Shown here: positions 1-7,929 of the stretch, piece after piece
How the letters are laid out: every line of letters starts with the position of its first letter
Position numbering within the stretch: the stretch's first letter is position 1
Source of the DNA: an uncultured bacterium
Lineage (GTDB): Bacteria > Bacteroidota > Bacteroidia > Chitinophagales > CAIOSU01
Assembly (NCBI GenBank): GCA_903861055.1
Contig: CAIOSU010000240.1
Location: 1 to 19,705, forward strand
Direction: 5' to 3'
DNA length: 19,705 bases
Made by a program: the position numbers and the translations under genes
The notes under the pieces: generated by a model
The model's database searches: none
Told to the model about the DNA's origin: nothing
Seen by the model: only the letters and a program-made list of their open reading frames with translations

Positions 1-28
1 CTTTGCTAACGACAAAAGCACGGCACTA

Positions 29-757
29 TCATCGGTTTCGCGAACCATTGAGCAGGCATTTCCAAACCAATCTGTGTTCATTTTTATCAGCAAATACCTT
101 GGCCATTTCAACGGCTACAGCCACACCTGTAAGGTTATCCATAGCGCCGTCAACAACTTTTTTGCCGTGCATGGCATACATACTAAAAGTAGCTGGCGAT
201 AGTATGGCCAATAACAGCCAAACAGCATCGGCCCAAGTAATACCCGTAAGCCAAACCAGCAAAAGTAATGGGCCTTGAAAAACATACAGCGCACCAGCCA
301 AAACAGTAAGCAACCCGCCAAAATTTTTTAAATGGTACCACCATTGAAACTCGCGAACACTATCTATATGACCGGCAACTATAATAGTTTGCTTTACGGC
401 ACCTTGCGGCTCAAGAGTAGCCTGCACGTTGCTCGACTCCATTTGTGGAAACAAGAAATCGAGCCAATTGCGATAGGTAAGAAAATGGCCCACAAACAAA
501 ACACCGTTTAGCAGCGCCAATATAACAGCTGCCGGAAGCGAAACCCAATATAGAGCTAGACAAACAAAATATACAACCGTAAAAATCTTTAACGCTAAGA
601 ATTTAGCCGTTAGAGCAGCTTTAAAAGTTTGTATTTCGGCTTTCGCACCCAAACTTTCGAAATGTTCCTTCACAAATTTCTGCGCCTCCCTTTCCTCTGG
701 GCTTCCGGCAAGCCTGCCGCCAAAACGGCCAACTACGGTTTCGATAAATGGTATCAT
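29..757 (-). pseudogene. M28-family zinc peptidase, interrupted near the window edge
   Basis: Resembles M28 aminopeptidases: an N-terminal helix with GGRLAGSPEE (residues 13-22), the first zinc-ligand motif AGHIDS (His130, Asp132) and the bridging-metal motif GAMDN (Asp207). Two hydrophobic stretches (about 52-92 and 148-195) suggest a membrane-associated protein, as in some Bacteroidota M28 proteins. I start at ATG 757; a longer reading from a TTG at 817 would begin inside the terminator of the neighbouring gene. The frame ends in two adjacent stops (TGA 31-29, TAG 28-26), just where the catalytic-Glu motif (family pattern G-S-E-E-x-G-L-R-G-A) is expected: residues GSRNR, then both stops, then CRAF, which align in length with that motif but lack the Glu pair. 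This suggests decay or poor sequence at a contig end. The family has a further ~100 residues with more zinc ligands, so the product as read would be inactive. Confidence 0.6.
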
Positions 758-815
758 GATGAAGAAATGCTTTGTTAAAGGGATAAAACAAACAACACTA
801 GTAACGTTTTTAAAC

Positions 816-843
816 AAAAAAGGCCACCAAAATGGAGGCCTTT
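816..843 (-). terminator. Rho-independent terminator for the 888-1607 gene
   Basis: On the minus strand a 10-bp stem with one mismatch (arms 834-843 and 819-828, loop 829-833) is followed by a run of six T (821-816). It lies 45 bp beyond the stop of the minus-strand T9SS gene. Confidence 0.8.
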
Positions 844-887
844 CGTAAGTGAGGAAGATAGCATACTATCTCCAAAATATTTTTTGC

Positions 888-1607
888 CTACCTTACCTTA
901 GATATCGATTTGGTAAGGATAACATTATTGTTTTTGTCGAAAATGCGAATCATATAAACACCTTTTTGCAAATCGAGCAAATCAATGCGGCTGTTGGCAT
1001 TGTCCTGATCGGCAATTTGCGAAATAACTTTCAGACCCAACATATTGTACACCTCAATGCGGCTAATGTTCAACAAATCTGGGCGTTTTATCACCACATA
1101 CTCTTTGGCAGGATTTGGGAAAATCTGAATATCAGAAGGATTGTTGCTACTACTCATTGGCGTAGCAATGGAGGTGTAAGGGGTAATGGTAGCACCAAAA
1201 TAAACTGTTTCGGCGGTGCCAGCACTATCTGATTCTTCGTAGAAAACAACCTTCTGCACACCAGAGCCTGGTAAGTTGTTGTTACCAAAGTGAGCCGAAA
1301 ACTCCTCCCTGCTGGCCGCCGAAATTATTATTGTTCCTGTATCAACGGTATAGAAATAGCAAGAGCCATACACACAAATTTGATTGCCCAACCATCCGTT
1401 GGCAAAAACATTCTCGTAGCGTTTCCATTTTAAGCTCAACGGCCTATTGGATAATTGGTTATCAATATCCAAGTTTAACACAAACTCCGCGCGATTGGCG
1501 TCGGCGGTACCGTAAAGCGAATCACTGCTTAACGTAAACGATTGCGCACTTATAGTACCAGCACTAATACAAATTGTAAGAATTAATACAGCTAAAAGTT
1601 TTTTCAT
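888..1607 (-). CDS. Secreted protein with T9SS type A sorting domain
   Basis: 239 residues starting at ATG 1607; a TTG 24 bases upstream is less likely because the signal peptide begins with MKKLLAVLIL. The signal peptide runs to about residue 21 (TISA|QS). Residues 22-145 form a single domain with GTADANRAEF, the dense stretch PLSLKWKRYE and two cysteines (78, 83) in a CVYGSC segment that could form a disulfide. Residues 160-239 are a T9SS C-terminal sorting domain: FPNP (163-166), IEVYNMLG, then KGVYMIRIF and a basic tail (SKVR). The protein should cross the outer membrane through T9SS and be processed or anchored at the surface. The function of the N-terminal domain is unknown to me. It is divergent from the Omp28-type T9SS protein at 1840, and has its own -7 box and terminator. 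Confidence 0.85.
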   Translation of the reverse strand: MKKLLAVLILTICISAGTISAQSFTLSSDSLYGTADANRAEFVLNLDIDNQLSNRPLSLKWKRYENVFANGWLGNQICVYGSCYFYTVDTGTIIISAASREEFSAHFGNNNLPGSGVQKVVFYEESDSAGTAETVYFGATITPYTSIATPMSSSNNPSDIQIFPNPAKEYVVIKRPDLLNISRIEVYNMLGLKVISQIADQDNANSRIDLLDLQKGVYMIRIFDKNNNVILTKSISKVR

Positions 1608-1641
1608 CGTTATAAGTTTTTGCAATAACACTAAGGTACTT

Positions 1642-1649
1642 CAAAAATA
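1642..1649 (-). promoter_or_regulatory. Bacteroidota -7 element TATTTTTG
   Basis: Matches TAnnTTTG exactly on the minus strand, 34 nt before ATG 1607. No clear -33 TTTG at the usual distance. Confidence 0.45.
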
Positions 1650-1839
1650 CTTACTTCGCAAATATTTTGCCCCATTACTTAACACATCTTAACGACATTG
1701 CAGACCAAGCAATACAATAAATAAGTTTTTACCCAGAAAATGGTCAAAAATTATTGCCGTGATTAAGAAAAAGTTAAGAGTTTAAGTATATTGCGTTAGT
1801 AATTGTAAAGGACATAACAACAACCCTTAATTATCCGAT

Positions 1840-4227
1840 ATGAAAAGTATTTACCTCCTCACAAGTTTATTGTTAATGCTCATCAGCACTGCCGCTTTTT
1901 CGCAAGTAGTGCTGCTCGATCAAAATTTCGAATCAGGTACATTACCGTCAGGTTGGCTGCGCCAGCAAAGCACCCCATCTAGGGGCTGGGAGTTTGGTAC
2001 CTATACTTCACTCAGCAGCGGTTTTATGTCGTTTCCGGAACACACCAAGTTTGCGGCGAGCAACGATGATAAGTACGACAACCAAGCTACTACCCAAAAC
2101 GTAGCCGATAGGGATATGCTTATTACCCCTGCGCTTAACCTCACCACCATGACTTCTGGTAGGCTAACCTTTTCTACTTACTACACAGGTGCCTATGGCT
2201 CAGTTGCAACAGTAGAAATTAGCATCGATGGAGGTTCTACTTGGTCGGTATTGAGCACTGTGCCAAGTTTATCGTCTTGGCAAGATCTCTCAATCGACCT
2301 TAATGGATACTTAAACCAAAACAACGTTAAGATAGCATTTGTGCACAATGATGGTGGCGAATGGGCCGATGGCGTAGCAGTTGATGATGTTAAAGTATTT
2401 CAACCAACCGCTAATGATGTGCAATTGGTATCAGTAGATGTTCCTGCCTCGTCAACCGTTGGTTCGGTGCCAGTAACTATTACGGTAAAAAACTACGGCA
2501 CAGCTACCTTAAATTCTTTTACGTTCAGCTGGACTGCAGATGGCGGTGCAACAACAAAAACTGAAATCGTAAATGGTTTGTCATTGGCTCCAGGTGCTAC
2601 CAAATCTGTTACGCACAACAATTCACTTATTAGCCTTACTGGCGGTGAATACACGCTTAGTGTTTCATTGAGTTTCCCGAATGGACAAACTGATTTATCT
2701 GCAAACAATAATGGATCTGCTACCGTAAACGTTACGCTTGGCACTGCCGATAAATTTGTAGTAATTGAAGATCATACAGGAGCTTGGTGTCAATATTGTC
2801 CTGATGGTACGGTAGTATTAGAGGGTATTCTTGATGCAAATGACCGTGTAATTGGCGTGGGTGTTCACAATGATGATGCGATGGATTTTCCGGATGGAAA
2901 TACCGTTGGTACTGCAGTAACTGGTGGCAGTTTTCCATCAGGAACAGTTGACAGGGTATTTTTCCCTATTGAAGCTAATCTTGCATCCAGCAGGGGCACT
3001 TGGAATCAATATGCGCAACAACGGTTGTCTACTACCTCAATTGTATCAATCAGTGCCGATAATACGTACGTTCCAAGCACTCGCGAATTGACGGTTAATG
3101 TAACCGCCGAATTCTTAAGTAACTTAACTGGTGACTATCGCCTTAATGTGTTCATTGTAGAAGATAGCGTAACTGGCACTGGCTCGGGGTATAACCAAGT
3201 TAATGCTTACAATGGTTCAGCTGGTCACCCTTACTACCAAGCTGGAAATCCAATCATAGGCTTTGCACACCGAGATGTTGCTCGCCACTTTATGGGTGGA
3301 GCTTGGGGCCAAGCTGGTGTTATACCAAATAGCATTGTTGCTCTTACTCCCTATAGCAATACCTTTACTTACACGTTACCTGCTGGTTGGAATACCAATC
3401 GCATGCACTTGGTAGCAGTGGTTCAAGAGTATGCCGCTTCATTAAGCAATCGTGAGATTTTGAATGCTTTGAAACTTGATTTGAATAGCGCCAACGAAAT
3501 TGTTACAAATGTTGTACGGGATGCAGCGGCAATAGACATAGCATCTATTACTCACAGTGTTTGCGGAGGCGGTAAAGAAGGAGAAATATTCGTAACACCA
3601 GTTGGCTGCGCTGATTGTACCTTTACTTGGAGCAACGGGCAAACGGGTTCGGTGGTATTCAGCCTAGCTCCTGGCACTTACACCGTAACCATGGAAAACA
3701 ACGCTGGTGTAAGCGTGACTGAGTCTATTACCATTTACGGACCGCTTATGTTAAACCCAACTGTTGTAAGCACCGGCGGCACTAGTAATGTTACCTTAAA
3801 TATTTCTGGTGGAAGGCCACCTTACACCATTGGTTGGAGCAATGGCTCAACCTCTACTTCAGTTACTGGCCTAGCATCTGGTGTTTACGAAATAACCGTA
3901 ATTGACAACAGCGGATGCTCAACCGTTCAGAACCTTAGGGTAGGTAATGCAGTTGGTATAAACAATGTAGCTGACAACATTAGCTTCGACGTTTACCCGA
4001 ACCCAACCAGCGGAACCATAACTGTTGAAGCTGATTTGGCAAACAATACCAACGTTAGCATACAAGTATTCAATACCATAGGTGCTTTGGTAAGCGAAAC
4101 CACATTGAGTGGTTCGGCTCAAGTTCGCGAAGTGGTTGATTTAACTGCTCAAGCCAATGGCGTATACATTGTTAAAGTAACTGCCAATGGCATTTCAGGC
4201 GTTCGTCGTTTGGTGCTTAACCGCTAA
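1840..4227 (+). CDS. Omp28-like multidomain surface protein with T9SS sorting domain
   Basis: 795 residues. In order: signal peptide (1-21, AAFS|Q); a jelly-roll 'choice-of-anchor J' / MAM-like domain (about 25-188, NFESGTLPSGW... ending VAVDDVKVF); a CARDB-like beta domain (190-300); an Omp28-type thioredoxin-fold domain (about 300-550) with CQYC at 317-320 preceded by HTGAW, and GSFPSGTVDR at 363-372; two SprB/PKD-like repeats (about 575-635 and 638-700) with paired TWSNG/GWSNG and GTYTVT/GVYEITV motifs; and a T9SS type A sorting domain (716-795, VYPNP, then NGVYIVKV and RRLVLNR). It is probably an exported surface protein; the CxxC could be redox-active but the substrate is unknown. ATG 1840 directly opens the signal peptide. 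A strong terminator follows 20 bp after the stop. Confidence 0.9.
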   Translation: MKSIYLLTSLLLMLISTAAFSQVVLLDQNFESGTLPSGWLRQQSTPSRGWEFGTYTSLSSGFMSFPEHTKFAASNDDKYDNQATTQNVADRDMLITPALNLTTMTSGRLTFSTYYTGAYGSVATVEISIDGGSTWSVLSTVPSLSSWQDLSIDLNGYLNQNNVKIAFVHNDGGEWADGVAVDDVKVFQPTANDVQLVSVDVPASSTVGSVPVTITVKNYGTATLNSFTFSWTADGGATTKTEIVNGLSLAPGATKSVTHNNSLISLTGGEYTLSVSLSFPNGQTDLSANNNGSATVNVTLGTADKFVVIEDHTGAWCQYCPDGTVVLEGILDANDRVIGVGVHNDDAMDFPDGNTVGTAVTGGSFPSGTVDRVFFPIEANLASSRGTWNQYAQQRLSTTSIVSISADNTYVPSTRELTVNVTAEFLSNLTGDYRLNVFIVEDSVTGTGSGYNQVNAYNGSAGHPYYQAGNPIIGFAHRDVARHFMGGAWGQAGVIPNSIVALTPYSNTFTYTLPAGWNTNRMHLVAVVQEYAASLSNREILNALKLDLNSANEIVTNVVRDAAAIDIASITHSVCGGGKEGEIFVTPVGCADCTFTWSNGQTGSVVFSLAPGTYTVTMENNAGVSVTESITIYGPLMLNPTVVSTGGTSNVTLNISGGRPPYTIGWSNGSTSTSVTGLASGVYEITVIDNSGCSTVQNLRVGNAVGINNVADNISFDVYPNPTSGTITVEADLANNTNVSIQVFNTIGALVSETTLSGSAQVREVVDLTAQANGVYIVKVTANGISGVRRLVLNR

Positions 4228-4247
4228 TCCGGTACGATAGATAATAT

Positions 4248-4279
4248 AAAAAAGGGGTACCAATTGGTGCCCCTTTTTT
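4248..4279 (+). terminator. Rho-independent terminator of the Omp28-like gene
   Basis: A 14-bp stem (4248-4261 with 4266-4279, one G-T wobble) with AATT loop; the A-run before and T-run after make it potentially bidirectional. Confidence 0.9.
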
Positions 4280-4351
4280 ATTGCACGGATTTAAGGAAAA
4301 TACCTGAGCACTTTGTACAGCAGTTGTTGCACATTATTGTCAGCACATTGG

Positions 4352-4359
4352 TACATTTG
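4352..4359 (+). promoter_or_regulatory. -7 element TACATTTG upstream of ligA
   Basis: Exact TAnnTTTG, 24 nt before ATG 4384. TTG at 4327-4329, 22 nt upstream, could be the -33 element. Confidence 0.6.
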
Positions 4360-4383
4360 CAAATAAGCACATAATCGAAACAA

Positions 4384-6492
4384 ATGTACACCGCAGCGCA
4401 AGAACGTGAATACCTTGACCTAAGCCATAGGCTATTGGCAAGCCCAGTAGCCCAGAACCAAGAGGCTGCCGATAAAGAAGTAAGTGACCTACGCGATGCG
4501 ATAAAGTACCACGACTGGAGATACTATGTGCAATCAGAAGCAGTAGTGTCGGATTTTGATTACGACCAACTGTTTAAGCGCCTAAAGCAAATTGAAGCCA
4601 ACTACCCTGCTTTACAAACCCCCGACTCGCCAACGCAGCGAGTAGCCCAAGGATTGACAGAAGCGTTTGTTGCAGTTGAGCACAACCTACCTATGCTATC
4701 GCTTGACAACAGCTATAATGAGGAAGACCTTACAGAGTTTGACACCCGATTGCGCAAGTTGGTAGGCAACGAGGGAATAGAATATTGCGTGGAACCCAAG
4801 TTTGATGGCTCGAGCATAGCCATAGTGTACGAAAATGACCTTATGGTTCGTGCTGCAACCCGCGGCGATGGCGTGATGGGTGAGGACATAACCAACAATG
4901 CCAAAGTCATCAAATCTATTCCGCTGAGGGCGGAGTTTTCTAAATACGGTATTGTAAAGGCCGAAGTGCGAGGTGAGGTGGTGATACGAAATGAAGTATT
5001 TGCCGAAATGAACGAAAAACGCCGCGAGCAAGGATTAAAGACCTTCCAAAATTCGCGTAACACCGCATCGGGTGCATTGCGCCTAAAGGATAGTGCCGAA
5101 GTAGCTCGGCGCGGGTTAGAAGCGGTGATATACCAAATAGGCTACGCTATTGATAAAGACGGTAATAATGTTTTGGGCTTGGGTCTGAAAACCCATTTCG
5201 AAAGCATCGAAACACTTCATAAGCTGGGCTTTAATGCCCCATTGAAGGAGATTGGCCTATACCCTACTATACCCCAAGTAGTTGCCCACGTAGGCAATTG
5301 GGAAGAAAAACGGAATGCCTACCCTATTGAGATTGATGGCATGGTAATAAAGCTGAACGACTACCAAAAACAACAAGAGACAGGCAGCACCGCGCACCAC
5401 CCACGTTGGGCCATAGCCTTTAAATTTAAGGCACGCCAAGCCCAAAGCATATTGGAGCGCGTGGAGTTTCAAGTAGGTCGCACAGGTGCCGTTACGCCAG
5501 TAGCCAAAATTACGCCCGTGCCATTGGCGGGTGTTACCATCGGGTCCATTTCGTTGCACAACGAGGATTTTATACTGGAGAAAGACATCAAAATTGGCGA
5601 TACGGTAGTGGTTGAGCGCGCTGGCGATGTAATACCCTATATTGCTGGGATAGTAACCACCGCCCGAACTGGCGCCGAAACGGCTATTGATTTCCCGCGT
5701 GAATGTCCTTCGTGTAACTCAACCTTAGTGAAGCCCGATGGTGAAGCTATCTGGCGGTGCGTAAACATTGAATGTCCCGTGCAGCAAGAAGAGCGCGTTA
5801 TACACTTTGTGAGCAAAGGCGCTATGGATATTGACGGACTGGGCAAAGACATTGTAAAACGCTTTATGGCCGAAGGCATCATCAATCAGTTGGAGGATAT
5901 TTATCAATTGGATTACGACCGCATACTTGCCCTTGAAGGTTGGAAAGCAAAGAGTGTGGCAAACCTAAAAGTAGGTATTGAGGCCAGCAAAAACCACCCA
6001 CTGTGGCGCTTGATTACAGCCCTCGGCATTAGGCATATTGGCGCTACTACGGCCAAGGTTTTAGCCAAAAAAGTAGCCTCAGCCCTCGATTTCGAAAACT
6101 GGACACAGGAGCAATTGATGGAGGTAGACGAAGTGGGACCAAAGGTTGCGGAGAGTGTTTATGAATTCTTCCATACCGAAGCCAATATTGAGTTACTTAA
6201 AAAACTGAAAGAACTGGGCGTAAACATCGAAACCCAACTAGAAGAAGTAGTACCTGCCAATAATAAGCTAGACGGTAAGAGTTTTCTATTTACCGGCACG
6301 CTTACCAAATTTACCAGAGACGAAGCCCAGGCTTTGGTTGAACAAAACGGCGGCAAACTCATTAGCGGCGTAAGCAAGAACCTCGATTACCTAGTTGCTG
6401 GCCCCGGGGCAGGCTCTAAACTCACCAAAGCACAAAGCATACCCAGCATTCAGGTAATTGATGAGGATATGTTTTTGGAAATGATAGGATAA
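4384..6492 (+). CDS. ligA: NAD-dependent DNA ligase LigA
   Basis: Seals 3'-OH/5'-phosphate nicks in duplex DNA using NAD+; essential for Okazaki-fragment joining and excision repair in the cytoplasm. 702 residues, slightly longer than the usual ~670 through an N-terminal extension of about 30 residues. Domain Ia with HDWRYYV and SDFDYDQL (43-63); adenylation domain with the active-site lysine in EPKFDG (K139) and ATRGDGVMGEDITNN (158-172); NPRNTASG-like NSRNTASGALR (223-233); OB fold (about 360-440, VGRTGAVTPVA); Cys4 zinc finger (C441, C444, C459, C464); helix-hairpin-helix repeats (about 475-600); BRCT domain (627-702) with GKSFLFTGTL. All key residues are present. It stands alone, with its own -7 box, and converges with the permease gene. 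Confidence 0.98.
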   Translation: MYTAAQEREYLDLSHRLLASPVAQNQEAADKEVSDLRDAIKYHDWRYYVQSEAVVSDFDYDQLFKRLKQIEANYPALQTPDSPTQRVAQGLTEAFVAVEHNLPMLSLDNSYNEEDLTEFDTRLRKLVGNEGIEYCVEPKFDGSSIAIVYENDLMVRAATRGDGVMGEDITNNAKVIKSIPLRAEFSKYGIVKAEVRGEVVIRNEVFAEMNEKRREQGLKTFQNSRNTASGALRLKDSAEVARRGLEAVIYQIGYAIDKDGNNVLGLGLKTHFESIETLHKLGFNAPLKEIGLYPTIPQVVAHVGNWEEKRNAYPIEIDGMVIKLNDYQKQQETGSTAHHPRWAIAFKFKARQAQSILERVEFQVGRTGAVTPVAKITPVPLAGVTIGSISLHNEDFILEKDIKIGDTVVVERAGDVIPYIAGIVTTARTGAETAIDFPRECPSCNSTLVKPDGEAIWRCVNIECPVQQEERVIHFVSKGAMDIDGLGKDIVKRFMAEGIINQLEDIYQLDYDRILALEGWKAKSVANLKVGIEASKNHPLWRLITALGIRHIGATTAKVLAKKVASALDFENWTQEQLMEVDEVGPKVAESVYEFFHTEANIELLKKLKELGVNIETQLEEVVPANNKLDGKSFLFTGTLTKFTRDEAQALVEQNGGKLISGVSKNLDYLVAGPGAGSKLTKAQSIPSIQVIDEDMFLEMIG

Positions 6493-6530
6493 CCAATTTG
6501 AAAATGGAGAGGAAGCCATTTTCAAATTGG
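6493..6530. terminator. Perfect 15-bp hairpin between convergent genes
   Basis: Arms 6493-6507 and 6516-6530 are exact inverted repeats with an 8-nt loop. It begins directly after the ligA stop. There is no clean T-tract on either side, so it may act as a bidirectional terminator or mRNA-end stabiliser, and it also forms part of the octamer array at 6516-6554. Confidence 0.6.
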
Positions 6531-6554
6531 TACATTTTCAAATTTTCAAATTAA
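6516..6554. repeat. Octamer array between ligA and the permease
   Basis: Units of 8 nt on the plus strand from 6518: ATTTTCAA, ATTGGTAC, ATTTTCAA, ATTTTCAA, ATTA. Read on the minus strand it starts at the permease stop (TAG 6557-6555) and gives TTAATTTG, AAAATTTG, AAAATGTA, CCAATTTG. Confidence 0.75.
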
Positions 6555-7772
6555 CTACTCATATCTCAACGCCTCTATAGGGTCGAGTTTGGAGGCTTTG
6601 ATGGCAGGATAAATGCCCGCTGCCAAACCGATAAGCAAGCAGAAGAAGAAGCCCCCGCCTATCCATTGCCAAGGCATAATAAAGCCCACATCAAGTACTA
6701 CAGATAGTATATTGCCAAACATGATGCCCAACATAATACCCACTACCCCACCCGTTTGGCAGATAACTAAGGTCTCTACCAAAAACTGGGTAACAATATG
6801 GCCACTGCGGGCGCCAATGGCTTTGTGTATGCCTATCTCTCGTGTGCGTTCGCTTACCGAAACCAGCATTATATTCATCAACGCAATGCCCGAACCGAAG
6901 AAGGTAATAAACCCGATAAGGTAAGCAGCCATTTGAATGTACTGCGTATTTTCTATGATACTTTGGGCAATCCTATCGCTGCGGTTCATTTCAAAATTAT
7001 CGTCCTCAAGCGGGTGCAAGTGCCGCACCATTCTAAACACGCCTGTCGCTTCGTCCATTACGGCATCCATCCGTTCCGGGTCGTCCATGGCTACCGTTAC
7101 TACGTAAGGGCGGTTATCGCGGTTGAAATTTCGACGGGCGTTTAGTTCACTAATAAGTATAAGGTTGTCATTGCTCATTAGGCTATTGCCCTTGGCCTCT
7201 AATACCCCAATTACCTGATAACGGAAGGTCCCTACCGATATTATTGCATTAATGGCAGAATCAGGCTTTGCAAAGAGTTTGTTGGCTATATCGGCCCCAA
7301 TTATGGCTATGTTATTACCGCTCTGAATTTCTTGAATGGAAAAGTTACGCCCTAATAGGAACTCATAGCCCGATATATCAATATAGTTTTCATCAATCCC
7401 CATTACGCTCACGTTAGGGTTGGTTTTTTCGTACCGATATTTGGCAGTAGCGGCTTGGCTGGCGTTGGTTGATATGGATACTTTTACATCCTCCATGATA
7501 AACAGCTCCTTAAAGCCTGCCGCTTCTTTGTACATTACCTGTGGCGAGGGTTTTTCGCCCTCATCTTGCTTTTTCTTGCTTCGGATAGTGAAACTGGTGC
7601 CGCCCACCCGCGAGAGGTTGTTTACCAAATAAAACTTCATGCTATCTACCGCGGTAAGAATACCCACAATAGCTGACAGGCCAATTGCGATAATCATAAA
7701 CGTGAGCACAAACCGGAGCATATTGCCCCTGATATTGCGCCAAGCCAAAAGTATATTGTGCCAAAGGTTCAT
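6555..7772 (-). CDS. FtsX/MacB-type ABC transporter permease
   Basis: 405 residues, the usual length for this family. The N-terminus LAWRNIRGNMLRFVLTFMII leads into TM1 (about 18-42), followed by a periplasmic MacB_PCD domain (about 45-275) and three C-terminal TM segments (about 280-305, 330-360, 370-395) of the FtsX domain, with MLVSVSERTREIGIHKAIGA (300-320) at the coupling site and the family ending KASKLDPIEALRYE. MacB-like systems are mechanotransmission transporters acting on periplasmic or envelope substrates (peptides, lipoproteins, signals) rather than classical importers. No ATPase or membrane-fusion gene lies within the window, so the partner is elsewhere or upstream genes were separated. 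The substrate cannot be predicted. ATG 7772 opens the conserved N-terminus. Confidence 0.92.
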   Translation of the reverse strand: MNLWHNILLAWRNIRGNMLRFVLTFMIIAIGLSAIVGILTAVDSMKFYLVNNLSRVGGTSFTIRSKKKQDEGEKPSPQVMYKEAAGFKELFIMEDVKVSISTNASQAATAKYRYEKTNPNVSVMGIDENYIDISGYEFLLGRNFSIQEIQSGNNIAIIGADIANKLFAKPDSAINAIISVGTFRYQVIGVLEAKGNSLMSNDNLILISELNARRNFNRDNRPYVVTVAMDDPERMDAVMDEATGVFRMVRHLHPLEDDNFEMNRSDRIAQSIIENTQYIQMAAYLIGFITFFGSGIALMNIMLVSVSERTREIGIHKAIGARSGHIVTQFLVETLVICQTGGVVGIMLGIMFGNILSVVLDVGFIMPWQWIGGGFFFCLLIGLAAGIYPAIKASKLDPIEALRYE

Positions 7773-7878
7773 TGGTAACTATAATATCTACCGCTACAGA
7801 ACTATAACTGAGCTGTAACTATTGGAAAAGGTGGACAAAGTATCCATAATAGTGCATGAAGTTACACGTAATTATTAG

Positions 7879-7886
7879 TAATTTTG
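7879..7886 (+). promoter_or_regulatory. -7 element TAATTTTG upstream of aconitase
   Basis: Exact TAnnTTTG, 43 nt before ATG 7930. Confidence 0.55.
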
Positions 7887-7929
7887 CACCGTGAAAACTT
7901 TCAAGCACCACTTGTAAACCCATATTGTC

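Noticed and set aside
7775..7823. Recurring AACTAT words upstream of the permease as another array
   Set aside because: Copies are 23 and 17 nt apart, so no constant period; probably chance in AT-rich DNA.
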